64,000 bases of DNA from Amylibacter marinus (GCF_030160015.1 NZ_BSNN01000008.1:274645-338644), one strand, 5' to 3'. Counted from the first letter of the stretch, positions 47,781-56,821 are shown. The notes: generated by a model from the sequence alone, not told the origin. Numbers and translations: made by a program.

Positions 47781-48169
47781 TTTTTCCCCAATCGTTGTGC
47801 CAACATTTCCTGCATCTCTTCCAGCATATCCTCGGTCAGATTTTCATCATCAACCAATCGTGCAACCAATGCGCTGGGGGTATCCTCGAACAGTGTTTTC
47901 GAGATATTCTGCAGGGATCGCCCCTGATAGACCTCTTTGGACACCAGCGGGCGGAACAACAGCGAGCGATCAGATTTTGCACTGATCACGAAATTCTTTT
48001 GTTCAAGAATTTTCATCACGGTCGCTACAGATGTGTAGGCGCGCTTCACATCATGGCTTTCGTGATCCACAATTTCGCGTACGGTGGCCTGGCCCAGAGA
48101 CCATAAAACCGTCATCATCTCCAACTCTACGCTGGTTAACAAATCATTATTTGGCTTTTTCTTTCTCAT
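47777..48169 (-). CDS. BlaI/MecI-family transcriptional repressor
   Basis: A 130-residue winged-helix repressor. The N-terminal domain (about 10-80) reads SVELEMMTVLWSLGQATVREIV then VKRAYTSVATVMKILEQKNFV, typical of BlaI. The C-terminal half is the dimerisation region with LVARLVDDENLTEDMLEEMQEM. It forms a two-gene unit with the M56 peptidase. No beta-lactamase gene is nearby. TAGT-GCACG-ACTA (48217-48229), 48 bases upstream, is a weak candidate operator. Confidence 0.87.
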   Translation of the reverse strand: MRKKKPNNDLLTSVELEMMTVLWSLGQATVREIVDHESHDVKRAYTSVATVMKILEQKNFVISAKSDRSLLFRPLVSKEVYQGRSLQNISKTLFEDTPSALVARLVDDENLTEDMLEEMQEMLAQRLGKK

Positions 48170-48314
48170 GGGCTCACTTTAGTTGGGGTTCACCTACCTT
48201 AGCAAAAACTGGCTGTTAGTGCACGACTATTTTTTTAGTTTCATTAACGCACCCCCCGACGAGGATGCGCACAGTTTGGTGTTTCGGTTAGAATGCCCAC
48301 GTTTACGGCATGTG

Positions 48315-48593
48315 CTAGACCTTGCGAAAACAAAATCCCCCCCAGCACAGCGATATCACCAAGGGCAACCATAGCGGCGTACCCATCACGCCCAACCATG
48401 CCAAGAAGATATAGGCAGATCCCAGCAAGCTGAGGAACAATCGATCCCCGCGTGTGGTCACCAACCCCAGCGCGCCTTTACGCTCGCTGGTGCCGGGAAA
48501 TTTGATTTCAATCACCACAATCACTGCAATTGCGCTGAAAATTCCAATAAAGAATAGTGCGGTGGGCCATGTCCATGCCATCCAAGAAAACAT
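48315..48593 (-). CDS. glpU: Glycerol ABC transporter operon small membrane protein (DUF2160)
   Basis: A 92-residue protein with about three spans, matching the DUF2160/GlpU small membrane protein that accompanies the glpSTPQV glycerol transporter in rhizobia. WMAWTWPTALFFIGIF at the N-terminus is characteristic. The ATG follows the glpQ stop directly. Function is not established; it may be an accessory transmembrane subunit. Confidence 0.82.
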   Translation of the reverse strand: MFSWMAWTWPTALFFIGIFSAIAVIVVIEIKFPGTSERKGALGLVTTRGDRLFLSLLGSAYIFLAWLGVMGTPLWLPLVISLCWGGFCFRKV

Positions 48594-49391
48594 CTAAACT
48601 CTCCCCATAGCGAAACCTTTGGCGATGTAATTTCGCACAAAGTAGATAACAATGGCACCGGGTATAATTGTTAATGTACCCGCCGCGGCCAACAAGCCCA
48701 GCTCGTAACCCGCGCTGGAGGCCGTTTTGGTCATAGTGGCCGCAATCGGTTTTGCAGCCACCGCCGTTAGGGTTTTGGCCAACAAAAGCTCGACCCAAGA
48801 GAACATAAAGCAGAAGAACGCCGCCACCCCGACACCCGCCTTTATGGTCGGGATGAAGATCGAGATGAAAAACCGCGGGAAGGAGTAACCATCCACAAAG
48901 GCGGTCTCGTCTAATTCCTTGGGCACCCCGCCCATGAAGCCCTCGAGAATCCAAACTGCCAAGGGAATATTAAACAGGCAATGCGCCAGAGCCACCGCCC
49001 AGTGGGTATCAAACAGCCCCACCGCCGAATAGAGCTGAAAGAACGGCAATGCAAAGACAGCAGCAGGGGCCATGCGATTGGTCAACAGCCAGAAGAACAG
49101 TGTCTTGTCCCCCAAAAAGCGATAGCGCGAAAACGCATAGGCCGCTGGCAGGGCCACCGCGATGGATATTACGGTGTTGATCGAAACATAGAGGATCGAG
49201 TTGATATAGCCCCAGTACCAGCTGGGATCGGTGAATATCACCGCATAGTTTTCCAAGGTAAAGGTCTGTGGGAAGAGTGAAAACCCAGACAGAATTTCAT
49301 TGGTTGTCTTAAAGCTCATCGCGACCAGCCAGTAAATTGGCAACAGCAAGAACAGGATATAGACGATGGGTACGATATGGCGTTTTTGCAT
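48594..49391 (-). CDS. glpQ: Glycerol ABC transporter, permease GlpQ
   Basis: MalG-type permease, 265 residues and six spans. The EAA loop reads FMGGVPKELDETAFVDGYSFPRFF, and WLLTNRMAPAAVFALPFFQLY is a typical sugar/polyol permease segment. GGAGG lies upstream of the ATG. Named by position in the glpVSTPQU operon; not to be confused with the glycerophosphodiesterase also called GlpQ. Confidence 0.88.
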   Translation of the reverse strand: MQKRHIVPIVYILFLLLPIYWLVAMSFKTTNEILSGFSLFPQTFTLENYAVIFTDPSWYWGYINSILYVSINTVISIAVALPAAYAFSRYRFLGDKTLFFWLLTNRMAPAAVFALPFFQLYSAVGLFDTHWAVALAHCLFNIPLAVWILEGFMGGVPKELDETAFVDGYSFPRFFISIFIPTIKAGVGVAAFFCFMFSWVELLLAKTLTAVAAKPIAATMTKTASSAGYELGLLAAAGTLTIIPGAIVIYFVRNYIAKGFAMGRV

Positions 49392-49401
49392 TTCCGCCTC
49401 C

Positions 49402-50265
49402 TTAATTTAGATCGTCTTTGGTCATCAGCGTGTAGAACAGCCAGCTGACCAAAAGAGTGATTGCAAAGTAGATCAGAGACATGGCTGCCGCTGGTCCGAG
49501 ATCAAATTGCCCCAATGCGATTTTGACCAAATCGATCGACAGCAATGTAGTAGAATTTCCCGGCCCTCCGCCCGTTAAAACAAAGGGCTCGGTATAGATA
49601 TTAAAGCTGTCCATAAACCGCAGTAGGATCGCGATGGTCAGCACGTTTTTCATCTTGGGAATTTGGATATATCTGAACACCGCCCAATTGGATGCACCAT
49701 CGATTTTTGCCGCCTGATAGTATGCATCCGGGATCGAAACCAGCCCGGCATAGGCCAAGAGCACCACCAATGATGTCCAATGCCAGACATCCATTGTGAT
49801 AATGGTAATCCAAGCCGCCAGCGGATCTTGGGTCATGTCATAGTTGATCCCAAGCGTGTGGTTCATGAAATAGCCCAGTAACCCGATATCCGGCAGGGTA
49901 AAGATATTCCACATCGCCCCCACCACATTCCACGGAATTAGCATGGGCAAGGCCATGGTCACCAGACAGACCGGAACCCAAAACCCCTTGCGTGGCATAG
50001 AAAGAGCAATAGCGATCCCCAGTGGAATTTCGATAATAAGGATCAGACCCGTGAACAAGAACTGCCGCCCTAAGGCATCGTGAAAGCGATCCGAGCGCAG
50101 AAGTTTCTCAAACCAGCCAAGGCCCTCCCAGAAAAACAGATTGTCGCCAAAGGTCTCTTGTACGGAATAATTTACCACCGTCATCATCGGAATCAGCGCA
50201 TTAAAAGCCACCAAGATCAGTACCGGTAAGACGAACAGCCATGCTTTTTGGTTGTGTTTTTTCAT
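49402..50265 (-). CDS. glpP: Glycerol ABC transporter, permease GlpP
   Basis: MalF-type permease, 287 residues and six spans. The EAA loop is SIPDAYYQAAKIDGASNWAVFRYIQIPK and the C-terminal part has VLTGGGPGNSTTLLS, typical of this family. The ATG at 50265 overlaps the glpT stop by one base (TAATG); the frame is open 11 codons further upstream inside glpT. Confidence 0.88.
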   Translation of the reverse strand: MKKHNQKAWLFVLPVLILVAFNALIPMMTVVNYSVQETFGDNLFFWEGLGWFEKLLRSDRFHDALGRQFLFTGLILIIEIPLGIAIALSMPRKGFWVPVCLVTMALPMLIPWNVVGAMWNIFTLPDIGLLGYFMNHTLGINYDMTQDPLAAWITIITMDVWHWTSLVVLLAYAGLVSIPDAYYQAAKIDGASNWAVFRYIQIPKMKNVLTIAILLRFMDSFNIYTEPFVLTGGGPGNSTTLLSIDLVKIALGQFDLGPAAAMSLIYFAITLLVSWLFYTLMTKDDLN

Positions 50266-51347
50266 TATTTCGCCCCTTTGGCAGTGCTGCACAACCAACC
50301 ATCCCCATAGAGACGGGTTTGGTTTTGCTGGAAGTTAAGATAGATTTGATCGCCCTTTTGCGGGGTATCCCCCTGCACCATGGCGGAAACTTTCACCTCG
50401 CCGATCAGTGCCTCGACGATAGAATGTCGTCCAATATCCGCAACTTTATGTACCGTAGCCGCGAGACCAGTATCGGCGATTGTCACAAATTCTGGGCGTA
50501 CACCGATTTCATAGGTCTGGGCGTTGGTTGTGGTGGCAGGGCCTTCGATTTCGATTTTAGTATCGTTCAGGTACACCGCATCTGCGCGCAATTCACATGG
50601 TAGAACATTCATACCGGGTGAGCCGATAAAATGGCCCACAAAGGTATGCGCGGGCCTTTCGAACAGCTCGACAGGTGTGCCGATTTGCACGACCTCGCCC
50701 TCTTGCATCACCACCACCTGATCGGCGAATGTTAGCGCCTCGATCTGGTCATGGGTCACATAGATCATCGTGGCCTTCACCCGCTGATGCAATTCCTTCA
50801 GCTTGGAACGTAGTTTCCATTTTAGATGCGGATCGATAACCGTTAGGGGCTCGTCGAACATCACCACATTCACATCATCGCGCACCAGACCACGGCCCAT
50901 GGAAATTTTCTGTTTATTATCGGGTGATAGGTTGGCCGCGCGGGTCTGTAGCATATCGTTGACATCCAGCATCTGGGCAATTTCGGTGACACGGGTGCTA
51001 ACCTCTGTCTCGTTGATACCGCGATTGCGCAGGGGGAATGCCAGATTATCGTAAACGGTCATGGTGTCGTAGATCACCGGAAACTGGAAAACCTGTGCGA
51101 TATTGCGCGCATCGGGGGGTAGGTCTGTGACATCTTGGTCATCAAACAGAATTTGCCCATCTGATGGGGCTAGCAGGCCCGAAACAATATTCAGCAGGGT
51201 TGATTTTCCGCACCCAGATGGCCCCAACAGGGCATAGGCGCCGCCGTCTTGCCAATCCAGATTAATCTCTTTTAGTGCGAAATCCGCAGGGTCCTTGGGA
51301 TTAGGATAGTAGCTGTGGCGCAGATTTTTAAGTGTGATTTTTGCCAT
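50265..51347 (-). CDS. glpT: Glycerol ABC transporter, ATPase GlpT (degenerate signature)
   Basis: One of two different ATPases of the glycerol importer, 360 residues. Walker [10 protein letters not shown] (42-50), Walker B VVMFDEP (D165, E166) and H-loop THD (H199) are canonical, but the ABC signature reads LSPDN (140-144) instead of LSGGQ. The C-terminal regulatory domain with VGVRPEFV is present. Read with GlpS, this implies one competent and one degenerate ATP site. Named after the rhizobial glpSTPQUV system; unrelated to the E. coli GlpT antiporter. Confidence 0.88.
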   Translation of the reverse strand: MAKITLKNLRHSYYPNPKDPADFALKEINLDWQDGGAYALLGPSGCGKSTLLNIVSGLLAPSDGQILFDDQDVTDLPPDARNIAQVFQFPVIYDTMTVYDNLAFPLRNRGINETEVSTRVTEIAQMLDVNDMLQTRAANLSPDNKQKISMGRGLVRDDVNVVMFDEPLTVIDPHLKWKLRSKLKELHQRVKATMIYVTHDQIEALTFADQVVVMQEGEVVQIGTPVELFERPAHTFVGHFIGSPGMNVLPCELRADAVYLNDTKIEIEGPATTTNAQTYEIGVRPEFVTIADTGLAATVHKVADIGRHSIVEALIGEVKVSAMVQGDTPQKGDQIYLNFQQNQTRLYGDGWLCSTAKGAK

Positions 51348-51356
51348 TATATTTTC

Positions 51357-52418
51357 CTAGGCGATCAAGGCGCCATCAGGCGCGAAGAAAAAACATTTGC
51401 TGGGATCCATGAAAAAATCATGCTCTTGGCCGATGGTGTAATTGTGGATACCATGTGCTTGCGAAACCCATGCGTTGCATCCCATTTCGAAATGGGCCGA
51501 GCTTTCTGATCCGCTTAGCTCGCTGACCATAACCCGCCCCTTAAGGGCCACCTGAGATGCGCTGGTTTTTTGTGGCACTACAAAATTTGGGCGAATGCCC
51601 AGCGTATATGTGCCGGCGGTTTTCGGGGCGTTGGACGACAGGGGCCATGTGATTTCTGGTGACAACTCTACTTGGTTGTCGCGCACAATGACCTCGGCGA
51701 TATTGATCGGCGGATCAGAAAACACCCGCGCGGCGTTAAGGTTTTTCGGGTGGCGGTAAATCTGGGCGGTGGGGCCAAATTGGGTAACCTGTCCATCATC
51801 CATCAGCGCTGTTTTTCCGCCCAACAACAGGGCCTCTTCTGGCTCCGATGTGGCATAAACCACCACCGCACCGCGGCCAGCGAGAAGATCGGGTAATTGA
51901 TCGCGCAGTTCTTCGCGCAATTTATAGTCCAGATTGGCTAGAGGTTCGTCAAGGAAAACGACTGTGCTGTCTTTGGCGATCGCGCGGGCCAGGGCACAAC
52001 GCTGTTGTTGACCACCAGATAACTCATGGGGGCGACGCTGTAGCATCGGGATCAGCTGTAAAATATCAGCGGTTTCATTCACCCGCTTTGCAATCGCATC
52101 TTTGCCCATGCCAGACAGGCGCAGGGGCGAGGCGATATTATCATAAACGGTCATATGCGGGTAGTTTACAAAAAACTGATGTACCAGCGATATCTGACGC
52201 TTTTGAGGGCTTTGGTTGGTGACATCGATGCCATCCATCAAAATTTGCCCTGATGCGGCTTTATCCAAGCCGGCCATCAATTTGATCAATGATGTTTTTC
52301 CAGCCCCTGTTTGTCCCAGCAAAACATTAAAATGTCCTTGCTCTAGAACCAAACTGGTTTCTTTTATGTGCATGTTAGAGCCAACGACCTTGGTCACTTG
52401 GCGGAGTTCGAGAGCCAT
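51357..52418 (-). CDS. glpS: Glycerol ABC transporter, ATPase GlpS (H-loop replaced)
   Basis: The partner ATPase, 353 residues. Walker A GQTGAGKTS (35-43), a canonical signature LSGGQQQR (133-140) and Walker B VVFLDEP (D157, E158) are present, but the switch histidine is replaced: the usual VTHD reads YATSE, with S191 at the histidine position. The C-terminal regulatory domain has LGIRPNFV. It lies between the hairpin after glpV and glpT, 9 bases upstream of glpT. Confidence 0.88.
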   Translation of the reverse strand: MALELRQVTKVVGSNMHIKETSLVLEQGHFNVLLGQTGAGKTSLIKLMAGLDKAASGQILMDGIDVTNQSPQKRQISLVHQFFVNYPHMTVYDNIASPLRLSGMGKDAIAKRVNETADILQLIPMLQRRPHELSGGQQQRCALARAIAKDSTVVFLDEPLANLDYKLREELRDQLPDLLAGRGAVVVYATSEPEEALLLGGKTALMDDGQVTQFGPTAQIYRHPKNLNAARVFSDPPINIAEVIVRDNQVELSPEITWPLSSNAPKTAGTYTLGIRPNFVVPQKTSASQVALKGRVMVSELSGSESSAHFEMGCNAWVSQAHGIHNYTIGQEHDFFMDPSKCFFFAPDGALIA

Positions 52419-52460
52419 TTTTAAATCTTTGTTTCGGGATCACATGGATCGTGGGATTGG

Positions 52461-52484
52461 GAAATGGGGCCGCAAACCGGCCCC
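52461..52484 (-). terminator. Hairpin between glpV and glpS
   Basis: On the minus strand GGGGCCG-gtttg-CGGCCCC is a perfect 7-bp GC stem followed by ATTTC, beginning 12 bases after the glpV stop. A weak intercistronic terminator that would leave glpV more abundant than the rest of the operon. Confidence 0.65.
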
Positions 52485-52496
52485 AAAAGATGCTGT

Positions 52497-54233
52497 CTAT
52501 TGGTTCCAGCGCGCAACCAAATCGTCATAATTGACGGTCTCGCCGGCTGGTTTTTCGTTGGCCAATGGAGGCTTTGCACCGCCGTTAGCATACCAATGTT
52601 CTGCAGATTTCTCTTCGTTTAGGCGCGGGCCGCAGCCCCCGTAAACATTTGCGCGCTCATCCGCGGCCTGCATGCGTGCCATGGTGATATCCATTTCCTC
52701 GGCCAAGCGATCCATCGCCTGTTGCGGGGTAAATGCACCAGAGTTCACATCACCGATTTGCTGCCACCAAATCTGCGCCAATTTTGGGTAATCCGGTACA
52801 TTAATACCTGTTGGCGACCATGCTACCCGGTCAGGCGAGCGGTAGAATTCAACCAATCCGCCTAGGTTTTCCGCACGTTCTGAGAATGATGCATGGTTAA
52901 CAGAGCTATCACGAATGAAGGTCAAACCCACATGGGATTTCTTCACATCCACAGTTTTGGATACCACAAATTGTGAATACAACCATGCTGCTTTGGCGCG
53001 CTCTAGCGGCGTGGATTTCAGGATTGTCCATGACCCCACATCTTGATAGCCGACCTTTTGGCCTTCTTCCCAGTATGGCCCATGAGGGCTGGGTGCCATC
53101 CGCCACAGGGGCTTGCCGTTTTCATCAACCGTATTGTTGCCCTCGGATTGTGGCTTCACCATATCTGCGGTAAATGCAGTGTACCAAAAGATTTGCTGGG
53201 CGACGTTACCTTGACTCAATGCTGGCAAAGATTGATAGAAATCAAAAGATGCCGCACCAGGTGGAGCATAGGCGCGCAGCCATTCGTCCCATTTGCGGAT
53301 GGCATAAACCGCCGCTGGCCCATTGGCGGCACCGCCACGAGACACAGATGCGCCCGCTGGATTACATGAGCCTGCCTCCATGCGGATGCCCCATTCATCA
53401 ATCGGCACACCATTTGGCTCGCCCTTGGATCCTGCACCGGCCATTGACAGCCACGCATCGGTCATCCGCCAGCCCAAATCTGGGGCACGTTTACCGTAAT
53501 CCATATGCCCATAGATGGCCGTACCGTCGATTTCCTTCACATCATTTGAGAAGAACTCGGCGATATCTTCATAGGCCGACCAGTTGACTGGCACGCCCAA
53601 ATCATAGCCGTATTTGGCCTTGAACGCTGTTTTGTACTCTTCGTTGTCGAACCAATCTTTGCGGAACCAGTATAGGTTGGCAAATTGTTGATCAGGCAAT
53701 TGGTACAGATCGCCATCGGGGCCTGTCGTGAATTGCGTCCCCATGAAATCATCTAAATCCAACATCGGATTGGTGACATCTGCGCCTTCGCCTGCCATGA
53801 AATCTGTTAGGTTATAGGCCAGCTGCAGGCGCGAATGCGTACCGATCAGATCACTGTCATTGACATAGGCATCATATAGGTTGCGCTTGGTCTGCATTTG
53901 GGTTTGGACCGCTTGAACGACCTCGCCCTCGCCCAGAATTTGATGATTTACCTTAATGCCGGTAATTTCCTCAAAGGCCTTAGTCAACACCTCGGATTCA
54001 TATCCGTGTGTTGGGATACCTTCTGATAGGACATTGATTTCCATACCCGCAAATGGCTTTGATGCATCGATAAACCATTGCATTTCACTCATCTGCTCTT
54101 CCTTGCTAAGAGCGGATGGTTGGAATTCTTGGTCGATCCATTTCTTGGCTGCTGTCGCATCTGCGAACGCGACTGTTGATCCTGCGATAACTGCACATGT
54201 GGCAGCGGCGCAGAGTAGATACTTTCGCATCAT
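52497..54233 (-). CDS. glpV: Glycerol ABC transporter, periplasmic binding protein GlpV
   Basis: A 578-residue solute-binding protein, longer than most of its class, with a signal peptide (cleavage near VAFA, residue 24). Segments such as INVLSEGIPTHGYESEVLTKAFEEITGIKV and the late PDRVAWSPTGINVPDYPKLAQIWWQQIG fit the GlpV-type glycerol-binding proteins of Rhizobiaceae and Rhodobacterales. First gene of the minus-strand operon. A GGAGG precedes two adjacent ATG codons (54233 and 54230), so the exact start is ambiguous by one residue. Confidence 0.87.
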   Translation of the reverse strand: MMRKYLLCAAATCAVIAGSTVAFADATAAKKWIDQEFQPSALSKEEQMSEMQWFIDASKPFAGMEINVLSEGIPTHGYESEVLTKAFEEITGIKVNHQILGEGEVVQAVQTQMQTKRNLYDAYVNDSDLIGTHSRLQLAYNLTDFMAGEGADVTNPMLDLDDFMGTQFTTGPDGDLYQLPDQQFANLYWFRKDWFDNEEYKTAFKAKYGYDLGVPVNWSAYEDIAEFFSNDVKEIDGTAIYGHMDYGKRAPDLGWRMTDAWLSMAGAGSKGEPNGVPIDEWGIRMEAGSCNPAGASVSRGGAANGPAAVYAIRKWDEWLRAYAPPGAASFDFYQSLPALSQGNVAQQIFWYTAFTADMVKPQSEGNNTVDENGKPLWRMAPSPHGPYWEEGQKVGYQDVGSWTILKSTPLERAKAAWLYSQFVVSKTVDVKKSHVGLTFIRDSSVNHASFSERAENLGGLVEFYRSPDRVAWSPTGINVPDYPKLAQIWWQQIGDVNSGAFTPQQAMDRLAEEMDITMARMQAADERANVYGGCGPRLNEEKSAEHWYANGGAKPPLANEKPAGETVNYDDLVARWNQ

Positions 54234-54384
54234 TGTTCCTCCCTGATGTTTTGGTATCGGTAAAATCCGATGAAATTCATGTTCGTTCGCGCGCCTTGTT
54301 TTGTCAACTATTTTATTAGTAGTTTAATATTTATTAACTTTTACAATGACTTAAAACTTGCCCTTTCACTATTATACCAAATAT

Positions 54385-54409
54385 GTTCAAATGAACTTAG
54401 ATTCGAATC
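54385..54409. promoter_or_regulatory. Candidate GlpR operators in the glpV-glpR divergent region
   Basis: Two dyads lie just before glpR: GTTCA-aa-TGAAC (54385-54396) and the perfect palindrome GATTCGAATC (54400-54409). A further ATGTTCGTTCG segment sits at 54279-54289 nearer glpV. The TTCG/GTTC cores recall GlpR sites (ATGTTCG half-sites in E. coli), so autoregulation and control of both operons is plausible. Confidence 0.45.
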
Positions 54410-54423
54410 CCCCGAGGCACGCC

Positions 54424-55197
54424 GTGAACAACCGTCAAAAACGCATCATAAATCTGCTAAAGCTACAGGGTAGCGTCGAGGTAGATTCCCTCTCGCAAGA
54501 GTTGCAGGTGACCACCCAGACCATCCGGCGTGACCTGGCAGAACTGTGCGATCAGGGGCTGGCCACACGTACGCACGGCGGTGCGCGGCGGCTGGCGGCA
54601 TCGGTATCGATGGGCTATGAAGAGCGCAGATTGAAGAATGCCGCAGGTAAGCAACAGATAGCACAGGCCGCAGCACAGCTAATCCCTAATGGGGCCTCTG
54701 TAATCCTGAATATCGGCACAACAACAGAGCAGGTTGCAACCGCGCTAACCCTGCACGAAGATCTGACTGTCATCTCCAACAACATAAATATTATCCATAT
54801 CCTGCGCCGCGCGCGCATGGCCTCTTTGGTGCTAATTGGTGGTACAGTGCGTACATCAGACGGCGCCATTGTCGGCGAAGAGGCTGTACGCCATATTTCC
54901 GATTACAAGACCGATTTCGCGGTTATTGGCGCCTCTTCGATTGATGTTGATGGGTCGATCTTGGATTTTGACCCGCGTGAGGTGGCGGTAGCGCGCGCCA
55001 TTCTTGAAAACGCGCGCACCCGTATTTTGGTAATCGATTCCGCCAAATTTGACGTGAATGCCCCGATCCGGATTGCCAAACTAGACAATATAGATTTCAT
55101 CGTAACCGACGCGCCGCCGCCACAAGAGTTTCAAGAACGCGCCCACCAATTCGGCACCACCATCCTAATGCCCCCCACGGAGACCCCTAATGACTAA
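54424..55197 (+). CDS. glpR: DeoR-family glycerol repressor GlpR
   Basis: A 257-residue DeoR-type regulator. The helix-turn-helix (about 5-60: RQKRIINLLKLQGSVEVDSLSQELQVTTQTIRRDLAEL) and the sugar-phosphate-binding domain (NIGTTTEQVATAL, ISNNINIIHIL, VIGASSID) are typical of GlpR, expected to respond to glycerol-3-phosphate. Start GTG 54424 is preferred because GAGG lies 7 bases upstream and the length matches the family; an ATG at 54391 and a TTG at 54358 are alternatives. Divergent from glpV and overlapping glpD by 8 bases. Confidence 0.9.
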   Translation: MNNRQKRIINLLKLQGSVEVDSLSQELQVTTQTIRRDLAELCDQGLATRTHGGARRLAASVSMGYEERRLKNAAGKQQIAQAAAQLIPNGASVILNIGTTTEQVATALTLHEDLTVISNNINIIHILRRARMASLVLIGGTVRTSDGAIVGEEAVRHISDYKTDFAVIGASSIDVDGSILDFDPREVAVARAILENARTRILVIDSAKFDVNAPIRIAKLDNIDFIVTDAPPPQEFQERAHQFGTTILMPPTETPND

Positions 55198-56761
55198 GAC
55201 ACTAGATATATTTATAATTGGCGGCGGTATTAACGGTACCGGCGTTGCCCGCGATGCTGCCGGGCGTGGCCTATCGGTCACGCTGGCGGAAATGGGAGAT
55301 TTAGGCGGGGCGACCTCATCTGCGTCGACCAAGCTATTTCATGGTGGCCTGCGGTATTTGGAGTTCTTTGAATTCCGCTTGGTGCGCGAGGCATTAATCG
55401 AGCGCGAGAACCTGCTAGCGGCAGTACCCCACATCAGTTGGCCAATGCGTTTTGTATTACCTGTACACAAATCCATGCGTTTCGAGGGTTCAACACCGGC
55501 CTCCAAGCTCTTGACCCTATTGATGCCTTGGATGAAGGGGCGCAGACCTGCGTGGATGATCCGCCTTGGCTTGTTCATTTATGACAATCTTGGCGGGCGT
55601 AAAATTTTGCCTGCCACCACACGACTGGATTTGCGCCATGATCCCGCAGGTGCACCACTACGGGAAAAATTCACAACGGCATTTGAATATTCTGATTGCT
55701 GGGTTCAGGATGCGCGTTTGGTTGTGCTGAATGCCCGTGATGCACGGGCCCGCGGTGCCACTATTCTACCGCGCACCATAGTCACCAACGCCAAACACAC
55801 AGGCGACCACTGGGAAATCGAAACGCGTGATCAAAACAGTGGCGAAGTTGCCTTGCACCGCGCGGCAATCTTGGTGAATGCGGGTGGGCCTTGGGTGCAG
55901 GACATCATCGAAAACACAGTAGAGACCACCGCACAGGGCAAGGTTCGCTTGGTACGCGGTAGCCACATTGTGACCCGCAAACTTTTTGAAGGTGACAAAA
56001 CCTATTTCTTTCAGGGCAAGGATGGGCGCATTTGTTTTGCCATCCCCTACGAGGATGATTTCACCCTAATTGGGACTACAGATGCTGATCACGATGCCGC
56101 CTCGACGGTCCCAGAATGTACCACATCTGAGCAAGAGTATCTGTGCGAATTCGTATCCCAGTATTTGGTAGACCCAATCAATACCGATGACATCGTCTGG
56201 CACTATGCCGGCGTGCGCCCGCTTTATGATGATGGGGCGGCGAATGCCACTGCGGCAACACGCGAATATGTAATCAAGGTAAACCAAGAGGCGGGTGGTC
56301 CGCTGATTAATATCTTTGGCGGCAAGATTACCACCTATCGCAAGTTGGCTGAATCGGTGCTGGACGAGGTGGTGAAACTGCGCCCCAATACCAGCGAAAA
56401 CTGGACATGCCGTGTGCCCCTGCCCGGCGGAGATTTCCCTGTGGATGGTGTTGATGCGCTGTTGCGTGATTTCATGAACCGCTTTGCCTTTATCGAGCGT
56501 CGCTACGCTAGGCGCCTGCTGCGCAGCTATGGGACGGATTGCGCCGATCTGCTTGCAGGGTGCAAGTCTCTATCAGAGTTGGGCCGTCACTTTGGTGGCG
56601 ATGTGTATCAGCGCGAGCTGGACTGGGCCATTGACAATGAATGGGTTCAAACCGGCGAAGATTTCTTATGGCGGCGGACCAAGCGGGGGCTGTATTTGGA
56701 TACCAAACAGCGCGACGCTGTTGATGAGTACATTCAGGCGCGGCGCGCAAAAACAGCGTGA
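55190..56761 (+). CDS. glpD: Glycerol-3-phosphate dehydrogenase, respiratory FAD type
   Basis: Oxidises G3P to dihydroxyacetone phosphate at the inner membrane, passing electrons to quinone. The 523 residues include the FAD motif GGGINGTG (11-18), TSSASTKLFHGGLRYLE, YAGVRPLYDDG and a C-terminal DAO_C domain (about 400-515). It receives G3P from Ugp uptake or from phosphorylated glycerol; no glpK gene is in the window. Coupled to glpR by overlap. Confidence 0.96.
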   Translation: MTKTLDIFIIGGGINGTGVARDAAGRGLSVTLAEMGDLGGATSSASTKLFHGGLRYLEFFEFRLVREALIERENLLAAVPHISWPMRFVLPVHKSMRFEGSTPASKLLTLLMPWMKGRRPAWMIRLGLFIYDNLGGRKILPATTRLDLRHDPAGAPLREKFTTAFEYSDCWVQDARLVVLNARDARARGATILPRTIVTNAKHTGDHWEIETRDQNSGEVALHRAAILVNAGGPWVQDIIENTVETTAQGKVRLVRGSHIVTRKLFEGDKTYFFQGKDGRICFAIPYEDDFTLIGTTDADHDAASTVPECTTSEQEYLCEFVSQYLVDPINTDDIVWHYAGVRPLYDDGAANATAATREYVIKVNQEAGGPLINIFGGKITTYRKLAESVLDEVVKLRPNTSENWTCRVPLPGGDFPVDGVDALLRDFMNRFAFIERRYARRLLRSYGTDCADLLAGCKSLSELGRHFGGDVYQRELDWAIDNEWVQTGEDFLWRRTKRGLYLDTKQRDAVDEYIQARRAKTA

Positions 56762-56821
56762 TAGTCTCGTGGAGGCCTTATTTCACCTTGCCAGATAGCC
56801 TGCCGCGTGTAATTTTCCGTC

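Noticed and set aside
46662..48169. Beta-lactam resistance regulatory system
   Set aside because: The BlaR1-like protein has no penicillin-binding sensor domain and there is no beta-lactamase gene nearby.
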